Source: CAZLFQ01 sp964625465 (lineage in GTDB: Bacteria > Pseudomonadota > Alphaproteobacteria > Rickettsiales > Midichloriaceae). Taken from it: DNA of 42,522 nt. The notes under the pieces were generated by a model. That model had not been told where the DNA came from. It saw only the letters and a program-made list of their open reading frames with translations, and made no database searches. The stretch covers positions 1 to 42,522 of the forward strand of contig CAZVFD010000011.1 in assembly GCA_964625465.1 (NCBI GenBank). The letters are read 5' to 3'. Positions 17,617 to 25,845 of this stretch are shown here, piece after piece (position 1 is the stretch's first letter; each line of letters begins with the position of its first letter). The position numbers and the translations under genes were made by a program.

Positions 17617-18717
17617 CTATTCTGTATGCTCTGAAGTGTCGGTTGATTTATGCAGTGCGTCTGAATCCATTACAATCGCATCATGGTGAGTATGCGAAGA
17701 GGAAGATTCGATTGGTTTGACGTCCATTGACTTTATAAAGCCTTTTACTTCAGTTGCAAATTTCGACAAATTGTCAACTTTCCAGTCGTAACCTGCTTTA
17801 TCAGAGGCAGCCTTGTGTGCAATTGTCTTATCGAAGCCATTGGCTGAACTAGCGAAATGTTTCATTATCTCTTGTTTTTGTGTATCAGAGAATTTGTTAT
17901 TAGCAAGAACAGCTTTTTGAAGATCTTTTGCATCCGCGCCGCATGCAATGAACAAATTGATCTTGTTTGAATACTCGTTAATCAGCTCAGAATCCCCTGT
18001 AAAGCCACCTGAATTTACACCAGTTTTGTTTAACATCTCGGTGACCGCCTTCTCTAAGGCCGTTTGGCCTGCGCTATTTTTTATATTTACAATTGATGAT
18101 ATTTTATAATCTCTTATCTCTACGGCGCTGTAGTCATATTCTTCTGTTGTTGCGTCATGCAGCCAGGTATCTACGCCGCCACTGAATGGTAAATCAGCTG
18201 CCCCAGCAACCTTTAACACGGCAACAAGCTCATTGTTCCCAAGTTCTTTTGCAAGTTGCATCGCAGTTTTTCCTTCAATATTTTGGGCATTAAGATATTT
18301 TTCAAAAGTCTCTCCGTTTCTATTTAAGCTGTCCGAGGATTTTAATGTTTGGATCATGATGGTGCCAATCTTGGCTATAACAGTATTATCTTCGATTGTA
18401 GTCGTTGCAAACTTATGTTGTGCTAACAGGTGCAGCGGAGTGTCCTTAACGCCACTTAATCCTCTGTCCACAAATCCATCAATACCCATTGCTTTTACTA
18501 CCATTTCTAGGGTCTTCTGATCTCCACTCTGCACCAACTTAACTATGGCTCCCATTCCATTTTTTTCTTCAAGAAGTTTTAAGTTGTATTGGTGATATAG
18601 AGATTCTGATCCTGGCCCGAATGCTTTGACAAATGATTCTTCATCTTTTAAAAAGTCGTTACCTTGTTTCTTTATAGTGTCAGCTATAACATCGCCAATT
18701 GTAAACCATCTACTCAT
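17617..18717 (-). CDS. Ankyrin-repeat-like protein
   Basis: 366 residues, no signal peptide. Degenerate ankyrin units are recognisable: T-P-L-H-L-L-A-Q at residues 93-100; N-x-E-G-K-T-A-M-Q-L-A-K-E-L-G-N-N-E-L at about 146-164 followed by A-G-A; and N-S-A-G-Q-T-A-L-E-K-A near residue 214. The C-terminus is serine- and histidine-rich and acidic. Ankyrin proteins mediate protein binding and are frequent effectors in the Rickettsiales, but nothing here shows export. It is flanked on both sides by repeat blocks. I see no CtrA-type site at the spacing used by the other accessory genes. Confidence 0.72.
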   Translation of the reverse strand: MSRWFTIGDVIADTIKKQGNDFLKDEESFVKAFGPGSESLYHQYNLKLLEEKNGMGAIVKLVQSGDQKTLEMVVKAMGIDGFVDRGLSGVKDTPLHLLAQHKFATTTIEDNTVIAKIGTIMIQTLKSSDSLNRNGETFEKYLNAQNIEGKTAMQLAKELGNNELVAVLKVAGAADLPFSGGVDTWLHDATTEEYDYSAVEIRDYKISSIVNIKNSAGQTALEKAVTEMLNKTGVNSGGFTGDSELINEYSNKINLFIACGADAKDLQKAVLANNKFSDTQKQEIMKHFASSANGFDKTIAHKAASDKAGYDWKVDNLSKFATEVKGFIKSMDVKPIESSSSHTHHDAIVMDSDALHKSTDTSEHTE

Positions 18718-19120
18718 AGTAACCCCGATAAGTATGTTGTCCTGTATTTAAGTGTATAAGCGGCGGGGGGGATTTACAAGGAAAAAGTTGATATAATGAT
18801 AAAAATGTGAATTTATTTTATTTTTTAACTCTTTTTTAATTTTTCTTCCGTAAGATGGGTCGTTTTTATCCTAGCGAAGTAAAGCCCCAGAGCGTTAGCT
18901 CAGGGATATAGCGCTTGCAGTATCCTTAACTAACTTATGTTTCTGTCATCATCGTTCATGAGAAGATGATCTACATTGAAGCTGGATCATCGGGTCAAGC
19001 CCGATGATGACAGAATTTCTTTTGTTTGTTGTCATCCTCGTGTTTAACACGAGGATCTCATTTCAATATAGAACCTAGTGTCAAGCACTATGATCCAACT
19101 TTAAGTTGTATCCTGTAGTG
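18718..19120. repeat. Intergenic block with palindromes and a long imperfect repeat
   Basis: No gene is seen in this 403-base gap. The part near 18718-18850 is AT-rich promoter-like DNA for the ankyrin gene. 18899-18954 repeats 9687-9741 with scattered changes. Palindromes lie at 18985-19012 and 19030-19056, with degenerate ones at 18945-18971 and 19074-19095, the last near the end of flgH. Confidence 0.78.
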
Positions 19121-19870
19121 TTAGAACGGAGATACTATATCCAAGACTTGCTTGCCATATCTTGGCTGCTGATAATCAGAAACATTCCCTCTGCCGCCAT
19201 AGGAAATTCTCGCTTCTGCAATTTGGTCTAGGGTTACAGAGTTCTGCGCGCTTATATCCTCTGGTCTAACAATGCCTTCTACCGTAACTTCTCTTAATTC
19301 ATTGTTCACCCTAACTTCCTGCGAGCCTCTGATAACTAGATTATTGCTTGCTAGAATTTTTGTTACAGTTGCAGCAATTGTTGTATTAATAGTTTCTTTC
19401 CTATCTATTTTTCCTTCGCCTTTGTTGTTGTCAGTAGTGGTGACGCTTATCAAATTTGATGGATCCCCTCCGTTTGGAAGTAATTTTCGAGCGAATTCTT
19501 TTTCGAACCCGCCAAATGCTGGTACGCCTGTGGATCCATTGTCGTTACGTTTAGTTTCGGTTTTGTTATCAAGTTTTGCACTGTCTTGAATTACAACTAC
19601 AACTTTCAGAATGTCGCCAACCGAGCGCGCGCGTTGATCGCGAAAAAATGTTCGTGCCCCTTGTCTCCAAAGAGAATTAGCTGTTTTGACGTTTGTGGTT
19701 TTAACTTCACCATTTGCTTCATCTTCGCCTTCAGGATACTGCCCAGAAGAAGATGGTTCATAATCATTCATTTGATTCAGGTCAGGAGCTCTGCCAACTC
19801 TAGACAACCTATCTGCTACATTGCAAGATGTTAAAACCGATATCAGAAAAATTAAAACTACATGTTTCAT
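19121..19870 (-). CDS. flgH: Flagellar L-ring lipoprotein FlgH
   Basis: 249 residues. The N-terminus is a lipoprotein signal with lipobox L-T-S-C (Cys16). The FlgH core includes N-S-L-W-R-Q-G-A-R-T-F-F-R-D, then A-R-S-V-G-D-I-L-K-V-V-V near residue 81 and the C-terminal Y-G-G-R-G and Q-Q-P-R-Y-G-K-Q segments. FlgH forms the L ring in the outer membrane and joins FlgI of the P ring. Its start overlaps the flgA stop by 4 bases. Having an L ring agrees with the lipid A genes in this window. Confidence 0.95.
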   Translation of the reverse strand: MKHVVLIFLISVLTSCNVADRLSRVGRAPDLNQMNDYEPSSSGQYPEGEDEANGEVKTTNVKTANSLWRQGARTFFRDQRARSVGDILKVVVVIQDSAKLDNKTETKRNDNGSTGVPAFGGFEKEFARKLLPNGGDPSNLISVTTTDNNKGEGKIDRKETINTTIAATVTKILASNNLVIRGSQEVRVNNELREVTVEGIVRPEDISAQNSVTLDQIAEARISYGGRGNVSDYQQPRYGKQVLDIVSPF

Positions 19871-20508
19871 GAACTACCTAGCAATACAGTTTGAGAATCA
19901 ACAACTCTTGCTTGTAAAGTTTTATTACTATCTAAATTTTTTACTCTGATAAACTCGTCTTGTCCACCTGATTCTAAAACTTGACCTCTGGCTTCAATTT
20001 GTAAATTATTTTTGCGATATATTATTTTTACCTCATCACCTTTAGATACAATTGTTATTGTACGTAAGTTGTTTCTTGAAACTATTTTGTCGGCCAAAAT
20101 GTTATGTCTGGCCTCTTTGCCAATAAGTTCTTCTGAATTTGTCACGGCATTTTTTAGGTTTTTACTTTTTGCTACTTTAATACTTCCTATATCTTCTTCA
20201 CTTATTATTTGTCCAACACGCAAATCTTTATTCAATGCAGCTACTTCTATAGCTTCTTCGTATTTTCCACCGACAATACGCGCTGCTCCATTTTTTCCTA
20301 AACAGTGAGCCCGAAAAACTTTCCCATCATACTCAATCGAATTTATCTCAAGATCTTCTGTAGCGGATTTTGATTTGCCAATAAAAATGCTGACCACAAC
20401 TTTATTTAATTTTTGTTCGTCAGCAATGCGGCTTTCAAGTTCTTCAATGAAATTGGCGTGTGCACAAAAAGGTATTAGCAAAAGACATATAATTAGTATC
20501 GGCTTCAT
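19867..20508 (-). CDS. flgA: Flagellar P-ring assembly chaperone FlgA
   Basis: 213 residues with a Sec signal peptide (about 1-19, ending A-H-A). The C-terminal half shows the SAF-type domain of FlgA: L-R-V-G-Q-I-I-S-E-E-D-I near residue 97, L-I-G-K-E-A-R, then K-G-D-E-V-K-I-I-Y and the late V-K-N-L-D-S-N-K. It acts in the periplasm to help FlgI polymerise. The pair flgA-flgH is separated by more than 13 kb from flgI. Confidence 0.9.
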   Translation of the reverse strand: MKPILIICLLLIPFCAHANFIEELESRIADEQKLNKVVVSIFIGKSKSATEDLEINSIEYDGKVFRAHCLGKNGAARIVGGKYEEAIEVAALNKDLRVGQIISEEDIGSIKVAKSKNLKNAVTNSEELIGKEARHNILADKIVSRNNLRTITIVSKGDEVKIIYRKNNLQIEARGQVLESGGQDEFIRVKNLDSNKTLQARVVDSQTVLLGSS

Positions 20509-20588
20509 AGAAATAATTTATTATTCTTACAGAGAGCATACTACTTATATTCTTAAGATTTCAATAAATTAATTAAGAAGATCTTATC

Positions 20589-21134
20589 TCAGAAGCTTGC
20601 AGTCTTTAAACCTTCACGAAGGTAGACATACCCAGTTACTAAAGTTAGGATGGCTGCAGACCAAATTAAAATTTTACCAATTAAATCTAAATTAGGAATA
20701 AGTGTAACTTTTTCTCCAAGTAGAAGAATTATAATGGCAACCATCTGTAACGCAGTTTTAGCTTTTGCAAGGTTGCTAACTGGGATGCTTACCTTGAATT
20801 CTGCCAATGATTCTCTAAGGCCAGATACCGTTATTTCTCTCAGCAAAATTAATAAGCAAGGTATAAAATGTGCTCTATCAAAGTGTACAAGCATTACAAG
20901 GGTAGATACGACTAGTAGCTTGTCAGCGATTGGGTCAAATACCTTGCCGAAGCTTGAATGGGCGTTATACCTGCGGGCTATTAGGCCATCTAGATAATCC
21001 GTAATACTCGCAAAAATGAATATTATTGCCGTTACCCAGTGTGCGGCTTTACCATCAAGGTAAAATGCAACTATCAGAACTGGTATAAGGGCAATTCTAA
21101 GCAAAGTCAGGTAATTAGGTATGGTTTTTAACAT
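20589..21134 (-). CDS. pgsA: CDP-diacylglycerol-glycerol-3-phosphate phosphatidyltransferase PgsA
   Basis: About 181 residues. It carries the CDP-alcohol phosphotransferase motif D-Y-L-D-G-L-I-A-R-R, then F-G-K-V-F-D-P-I-A-D-K, with several membrane helices. It makes phosphatidylglycerol phosphate in the inner membrane. I prefer the start at 21134 (M-L-K-T-I-P-N-Y-L-T), where family members usually begin. An upstream in-frame ATG at 21206 would add 24 residues with no family likeness and no better ribosome site. It reads towards flgA, 80 bases away. Confidence 0.92.
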   Translation of the reverse strand: MLKTIPNYLTLLRIALIPVLIVAFYLDGKAAHWVTAIIFIFASITDYLDGLIARRYNAHSSFGKVFDPIADKLLVVSTLVMLVHFDRAHFIPCLLILLREITVSGLRESLAEFKVSIPVSNLAKAKTALQMVAIIILLLGEKVTLIPNLDLIGKILIWSAAILTLVTGYVYLREGLKTASF

Positions 21135-21263
21135 TTTAGAGGCTTCAAAGTTGCTAATCTTTAGCTTTAGGCATCCCATTTTTGCAGCTATAAACCAACT
21201 TGTCAACGCTTGTTAACAGCAAAATCTTAATAAAAAAGATATTGACATCTTAACATATACTTA

Positions 21264-21292
21264 TTTACAAGTCTGCGTAATCGTAATATAAT
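21264..21292 (+). promoter_or_regulatory. Promoter of the phoB-like/cckA unit
   Basis: TTTACA at 21264-21269, a 17-base spacer and a perfect TATAAT at 21287-21292, 29 bases before the ATG at 21322. No CtrA-type site with correct spacing is seen here. Confidence 0.65.
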
Positions 21293-21321
21293 CAGTATAG
21301 TAGAAGAAAATTGTAAAATTT

Positions 21322-22041
21322 ATGGCAAAAAACTTACAGCCGACGATATTAGTTGTTGAAGATGATGAATCTATCTCTTCGATAATAAAGTATAATTTAA
21401 AAAAAGCCGGCTACATGGTTAATCTGGTGGACAATGGTAATGATGCCATTACTGCAGCCAAAAGCACTATCCCAGATTTAATCCTATTAGATTGGATGTT
21501 GCCAGGTATGACAGGCATAGATGTTTGCAAAACTCTACGATCACAGCCTGAAACTGTGAATATTCCAATAATAATGCTATCAGCTAAAGGTGAAGAAATT
21601 GATAAGATCACAGGTCTAGACCGTGGTGCTGATGATTATATTACAAAACCATTTTCTCCAGTAGAGCTTTCTGCCAGAATCAAAGCTGTGCTTAGAAGAA
21701 TCAGGCCTGCATTCTCGGGCAAGTTTTTGGAATTTGAGGATATCAAAATTGACTTATCAATGCATACAGTTGAAAGAGCAGGGCAAGAACTTAAACTCTC
21801 TCCAATTGAATTTAAAATTCTCCAATCGCTCATGGAAAATCCGGGTAGGGTACTTTCTCGCGAATCTATCATGGATAAAATTTGGGGTGCAGAAATTTAT
21901 GTAGGCACAAGAACAATCGATGTGCACATTACAAGACTTCGCAAAGCTTTAATTGCAAGTAGTAAAGATGGTAATGACATCATCAAGACGGTTAGGCTCG
22001 GTGGATATGCATTAAAATCTTCAAAGGATAAAGAAGAATAA
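21322..22041 (+). CDS. PhoB-like response regulator (OmpR family)
   Basis: 239 residues. The receiver domain has the acidic pocket E13-D14-D15, phospho-acceptor Asp57 in L-L-D-W-M-L-P-G-M-T-G, and the conserved lysine in T-K-P-F-S-P near residue 108. A winged-helix DNA-binding domain covers about 135-232 (L-S-P-I-E-F-K-I-L, then R-T-I-D-V-H-I-T-R-L-R-K). The D-W-M-L-P-G and V-G-T-R-T-I-D-V-H segments favour PhoB over CtrA. Only 21 bases separate it from cckA, which is unusual, because PhoB is normally paired with PhoR. It may take phosphate from another kinase. Confidence 0.88.
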   Translation: MAKNLQPTILVVEDDESISSIIKYNLKKAGYMVNLVDNGNDAITAAKSTIPDLILLDWMLPGMTGIDVCKTLRSQPETVNIPIIMLSAKGEEIDKITGLDRGADDYITKPFSPVELSARIKAVLRRIRPAFSGKFLEFEDIKIDLSMHTVERAGQELKLSPIEFKILQSLMENPGRVLSRESIMDKIWGAEIYVGTRTIDVHITRLRKALIASSKDGNDIIKTVRLGGYALKSSKDKEE

Positions 22042-22062
22042 ACAATTATAACGGATTCCAAG

Positions 22063-24654
22063 ATGGAATTCTTGAAAAGAAGATTTATAGATAATAAATC
22101 ACTCGTTGCAAAAGCAAATAGCTTTATTGTAAGAGATCATTTCGGTCAAATATACCCCATATTTCTATCTTATTTTTTAGCCATTTTGTTTAGTTCTATC
22201 ATGGCTTTTTTGTTTGAAGGAGATCCTCTTTTAATTTCAGGAATATTTGTAATTTTTTTCGGCGCTGCCTGTCTAATTAATGCATTGTATGTTCGCAAAT
22301 TTAACGAAATCAATAATGCCATAGAATTCCAAAACGCTATCTATTCAGCTGCACTAAGAGGGGATTGTGAGTATTGCTTAATCTTTAATGAGGAGGGCGA
22401 TATTGTATATGCAGATCCAAGATTGCAAAAGTTATCTTCTTCAAAAACTTTTAAGAATGTTTCCGAGCTAGATATTTTATTAACAACATTCAAAGTCTCG
22501 CCTGAAAAAACTCAAATCATTCATGATGTAATTTTTAGAGATAAGTACTCCAGCACGGAAGCAAAATTATCGCATCAAAGCAAATCTGATAGATCGATTT
22601 TATTAAAGCCGTTTCACATTGATGACGGTGATTTTACAATCTCAGTTTGGCAGCTCGAACGCCCAGCTGGATTTACAACCCTCAAGATCTCAAGAATAGA
22701 TGAAGATCAAGAGATCTCCAAAATAGTTGAAGATATAGCCGTGGGCTTCTATGAACTAGATCATATGGGTCATATTGCCAAAGCTAATGAGTATTTAGCA
22801 AAAATGTTAGGTTATGGAAAAACTGAATTACTAAATCTCGACTTAAAATTTGATAATTTGGTTAATAAGGAGGAATCAATGGATTCCTTGTTATCAAACC
22901 CTAAAATGGCCAATTCATTATTAGGCAACTGGCAAGGATTCTTGACGTTAAAAACTAGGTTGAACGATCATGTGAATGCTTTTGTTATACAGAAAGCATT
23001 TTTCAAAGCATCGGGGCAAATTGATAGAGTGGTCGGTTATGTGATAAGACTTCAAGATGATTCTCTAATGGTAAAATCAAAAGGAGTTGAAAAAGGATGG
23101 ATCGATTATAGTTGGAAATGCTTTTTTGAAAATTCGCCATACCCAGTTTCAATCTTAGATAAATCAGGTTTTGTTTTGAAAGTAAATAAAGCATTTGAAG
23201 ATATCCTTCCTTCAAATTATCTAGGCGAAACATTTGATCAGATATTTAAAGAAGATGATAGGCAAATAATATCCACTCAAATTAACGACATAGTATCAAA
23301 GAATGCTAAGCCTACCCCAATTAGAAATATCAAGATGAATGGTGCAGAAAAACTTCTCGACGTATATCTTGGGAAAATTCTAGATCTTAATGGTGAAACC
23401 TATGGGTTCATGGTTCGTATTGCTGATGTAACGCAGCAGCGAGAATTGGAGAGCAGTTTATCACACGCACAACGAATGCAGACTATTGGATACCTAGTTG
23501 GTTCAGTTGCCCATGATTTTAATAATCTACTCACTGCAATTGCCGGATTTTGTGATCTCCTCCTATTAAGACATACTGCAGGAGATCCATCTTTCGCGCA
23601 CATTATGCAAATCAAACAGGGGGCGGATCGTGCTACTAACCTAGTAAGAAGGTTATTAGCTTTTTCAAGGAAGCAAACATTAAAGCCGCAAGTGGTAAAT
23701 CCATCAGAGTTATTCTCTGATTTCTCTTCGTTGATCCAAAGATTAATTGGTGGAGAAGTGAACTTTAGCCAAAAAATTGATCCTAACGTATGGGCTTTAA
23801 AAGTTGATCCTGTGCAGATGGAGCAGGTTGTTTTAAACCTTGTTGTAAATGCTAGATATGCCATGAGTAATGGTGGAAATTTGCAGATTAGAGTTAAAAA
23901 TGTTCGACTAGAAGATAATGATCTAGTATTCAAAGATTTAAAGGCTCCAGAAGGTGAGGGGCTGCCACCTGCAGGTGAGTATGTATGCATAGAGGTTGAA
24001 GATACTGGATTAGGCATCCCTCAGGATATAATAGTAAAAATATTTGAGCCTTTCTTTACTACTAAGCCTGAAAAATCGGGTACTGGACTAGGCCTATCGA
24101 CTGTTTATGGTATAGTTCATCAGTCGGAAGGGTTTATATATGTTAAAAGTGAAGTAAATAAAGGTACTACATTTGTTATATATCTAAGACGCCATAAAAT
24201 AAGTGTAGATGAGCAGATCGAGCTGCAAAGGATAGAGCAAGAAAAGATTAGAGAAGAATCTCAGAACAAACTCGATTATTCAGGGCATGGTTTGATTGCT
24301 TTGGTTGAGGATGAAGAGTCGGTGAGGTTGTTTGCTAAAAGTGTTTTAATTAACAAAGGATACAATGTTATTGAGTTCAGTTCCGCCAAGGTGGCGCTAG
24401 AACGCATACAAAACGACCTAGATAAAATTGATCTGATCATTTCAGATGTAATGATGCCTGAAATGACTGGCCCAGCATTTGTTAAAGAGATTCAAAAAAT
24501 TAAACCTAATATAAAAGTCATATTCGTTTCTGGATATGGGGAAGAGGCATTTAGCGAAGAGTATGGTGATAGGCGGGATTTCCACTTTATATCCAAGCCA
24601 TTTAGCCTGAAACAATTAACTTCTATGGTAAAAGAAGTGTTGCAAGGAGGGTAA
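22063..24654 (+). CDS. cckA: Cell-cycle hybrid histidine kinase CckA
   Basis: 863 residues. Two membrane helices (about 31-51 and 55-77) are followed by a sensor region (85-215), two PAS-like regions (about 220-335 and 350-455), the dimerisation helix with His484 in V-A-H-D-F-N-N-L-L-T-A, an ATPase domain (N-A-R-Y-A-M, D-T-G-L-G-I-P, F-E-P-F-F-T-T-K, G-T-G-L-G-L-S) and a C-terminal receiver with Asp795 (S-D-V-M-M-P-E-M-T-G). The H-box and the following G-F-C-D-L-L-L segment are diagnostic of CckA. Through ChpT it phosphorylates CtrA, and as a phosphatase it can reverse this. It lies just upstream of a paralogue of its own sensor region. Confidence 0.95.
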   Translation: MEFLKRRFIDNKSLVAKANSFIVRDHFGQIYPIFLSYFLAILFSSIMAFLFEGDPLLISGIFVIFFGAACLINALYVRKFNEINNAIEFQNAIYSAALRGDCEYCLIFNEEGDIVYADPRLQKLSSSKTFKNVSELDILLTTFKVSPEKTQIIHDVIFRDKYSSTEAKLSHQSKSDRSILLKPFHIDDGDFTISVWQLERPAGFTTLKISRIDEDQEISKIVEDIAVGFYELDHMGHIAKANEYLAKMLGYGKTELLNLDLKFDNLVNKEESMDSLLSNPKMANSLLGNWQGFLTLKTRLNDHVNAFVIQKAFFKASGQIDRVVGYVIRLQDDSLMVKSKGVEKGWIDYSWKCFFENSPYPVSILDKSGFVLKVNKAFEDILPSNYLGETFDQIFKEDDRQIISTQINDIVSKNAKPTPIRNIKMNGAEKLLDVYLGKILDLNGETYGFMVRIADVTQQRELESSLSHAQRMQTIGYLVGSVAHDFNNLLTAIAGFCDLLLLRHTAGDPSFAHIMQIKQGADRATNLVRRLLAFSRKQTLKPQVVNPSELFSDFSSLIQRLIGGEVNFSQKIDPNVWALKVDPVQMEQVVLNLVVNARYAMSNGGNLQIRVKNVRLEDNDLVFKDLKAPEGEGLPPAGEYVCIEVEDTGLGIPQDIIVKIFEPFFTTKPEKSGTGLGLSTVYGIVHQSEGFIYVKSEVNKGTTFVIYLRRHKISVDEQIELQRIEQEKIREESQNKLDYSGHGLIALVEDEESVRLFAKSVLINKGYNVIEFSSAKVALERIQNDLDKIDLIISDVMMPEMTGPAFVKEIQKIKPNIKVIFVSGYGEEAFSEEYGDRRDFHFISKPFSLKQLTSMVKEVLQGG

Positions 24655-24665
24655 TTTTGAAAAAA

Positions 24666-24698
24666 TTAACTTTTTATTAACCATTACTCAAATAGACT
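24666..24698 (+). promoter_or_regulatory. CtrA-type promoter of the CckA-sensor paralogue
   Basis: A perfect TTAA-N7-TTAACCAT at 24666-24684, followed by TAGACT at 24693-24698 as a likely -10. The 9-base core ends 47 bases before the ATG at 24729. The match extends into the CCAT that follows the core in many Caulobacter sites. The site begins 11 bases after the cckA stop, so the paralogue can be expressed apart from cckA. Confidence 0.65.
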
Positions 24699-24728
24699 CA
24701 TTATATAAGGTGAAAATTAAGTAATAAA

Positions 24729-25556
24729 ATGGGCAAAAAGAAAAAGAAATTGGTGGAGACGACTGGGATCCAAATAACAGACAAAGTTATCGCAGATATT
24801 CAGGGTGCGCTCATTGATACTTCGCCACACAATGCATTCGAGCAGATAGTTGAGAGTTATGAAGAGGCTCTAGAAAGCCAACAAATGCAAAAAAAAGATT
24901 CCGAAGGAAAAGTTTATATTCAGAAGAGGTTTATAGATAATATGGCAATGTTAAAAAAAGCAGACAACTTCGTATTGAGGAAACATTTTGGTAAGACCGT
25001 ACCACTATTTGTTACGTACGTAGTTGTGTTTTTACTTTCTATGGGTTTCTTAGTTGTTAATGAAGCTAACACAATGCTTGTAATTATTGTCTCGCTACTT
25101 ATAGGAGCGGCAGCTTTGGTAAATATATATTATCTGAAAAAATTCCATAGAATTAACAATGCTATAGAATTTCAAAACTATATCTACGCTAATGCAATGC
25201 GAAGCGACAATGAATTCTGCTTGATATTTAATGAAGAAGGGGAGGTGGTTTATACCGATCCTAGGTTGGAAAATCTAGTTACAACAGAAGAATCCAAAAG
25301 CGTCTCTCCAATTGATTTATTGCTTCTCTCTTTTGAAGTTTCACCAGACAAAATAGATGCTATTAAGGGCGTGGTATTCCGTAACCAAGGAAAAGAGCAA
25401 ATAACTGAAGATTCCAATGTTAAGGGAGATCTAAATACGCTTATTCTCCAAGCGATTAAAACAAGAAAAGGCACGTATACAATAAGTGTTTTTGAATTAA
25501 ATAACCCTGTGGGTTATACAACGCTAAAAATGACTAAAATAGATGATGGGAAGTAA
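24729..25556 (+). CDS. Kinase-less paralogue of the CckA membrane sensor region
   Basis: 275 residues. Residues about 62-275 align end to end with CckA residues 4-215. Shared segments include R-F-I-D-N, the two membrane helices (about 91-111 and 116-134), R-I-N-N-A-I-E-F-Q-N, F-C-L-I-F-N-E-E-G, Y-T-D-P-R-L and the last strand Y-T-T-L-K. Nothing follows: there is no PAS pair, H-box, ATPase or receiver. The extra N-terminus (1-61) is lysine-rich, then helical with L-I-D-T-S-P-H-N-A-F-E-Q-I. It could pair with CckA in the membrane and modulate it. The stop overlaps the next start (TAATG). Confidence 0.85.
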   Translation: MGKKKKKLVETTGIQITDKVIADIQGALIDTSPHNAFEQIVESYEEALESQQMQKKDSEGKVYIQKRFIDNMAMLKKADNFVLRKHFGKTVPLFVTYVVVFLLSMGFLVVNEANTMLVIIVSLLIGAAALVNIYYLKKFHRINNAIEFQNYIYANAMRSDNEFCLIFNEEGEVVYTDPRLENLVTTEESKSVSPIDLLLLSFEVSPDKIDAIKGVVFRNQGKEQITEDSNVKGDLNTLILQAIKTRKGTYTISVFELNNPVGYTTLKMTKIDDGK

Positions 25557-25747
25557 TGAATTTAAAAGACAAGCCATTACCAGATAGCCTAGAAACCATT
25601 GAGCAAATGCTTGTGGGCATCAGTGGTTCGCTTATCAATTCATCGCCTGCAAATTCACTAGAACAAATTTTAGCTGAGTACGAGAAAAACCTAGAATTCC
25701 TTCAATTTGAAGAGGCAAAAAAATCCAATGAAAGTCGCTCGAGTTGA
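25556..25747 (+). CDS. 63-residue protein sharing the N-terminal domain of the CckA-sensor paralogue
   Basis: Residues 16-50 match residues 18-52 of the preceding protein at 15 of 35 positions by eye, around G-S-L-I-N-S-S-P-A-N-S-L-E-Q-I and Y-E-K-N-L-E. The protein is otherwise acidic and helical, with no membrane segment. Its start overlaps the previous stop by one base, so translation is probably coupled. Homology with its neighbour and the coupling support a real gene despite the small size. Its function is unknown, and a soluble partner or decoy of the membrane paralogue is one possibility. Confidence 0.72.
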   Translation: MNLKDKPLPDSLETIEQMLVGISGSLINSSPANSLEQILAEYEKNLEFLQFEEAKKSNESRSS

Positions 25748-25845
25748 TGAGTTGAGCTGCCGCTTCAAAAGTAAGAATAATCCCCTGTATTTTATTTCAA
25801 GATCGAGGTAGTATGAGAGCTATACCTTATGTTTAGATTTAGTAT

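Noticed and set aside
18825..18840. TTAA-N7-TTAA element upstream of the ankyrin gene as a further CtrA box
   Set aside because: It lacks the final C on both sides appropriate to the consensus and lies 107 bases from the ATG, not 46-50. It is in a simple A/T tract.
20553..20578. Terminator between pgsA and flgA
   Set aside because: There is an inverted repeat (TTCTTAA/TTAAGAA), but no T tract follows on the minus strand.
21322..22041. The response regulator as CtrA itself
   Set aside because: Its receiver and effector motifs (D-W-M-L-P-G-M-T-G, V-G-T-R-T-I-D-V-H) are PhoB-like, not CtrA-like.
24729..25556. The CckA-sensor paralogue as a frameshifted second kinase
   Set aside because: No kinase, PAS or receiver motif is found in any frame downstream before sppA. 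The next frame encodes the short companion.
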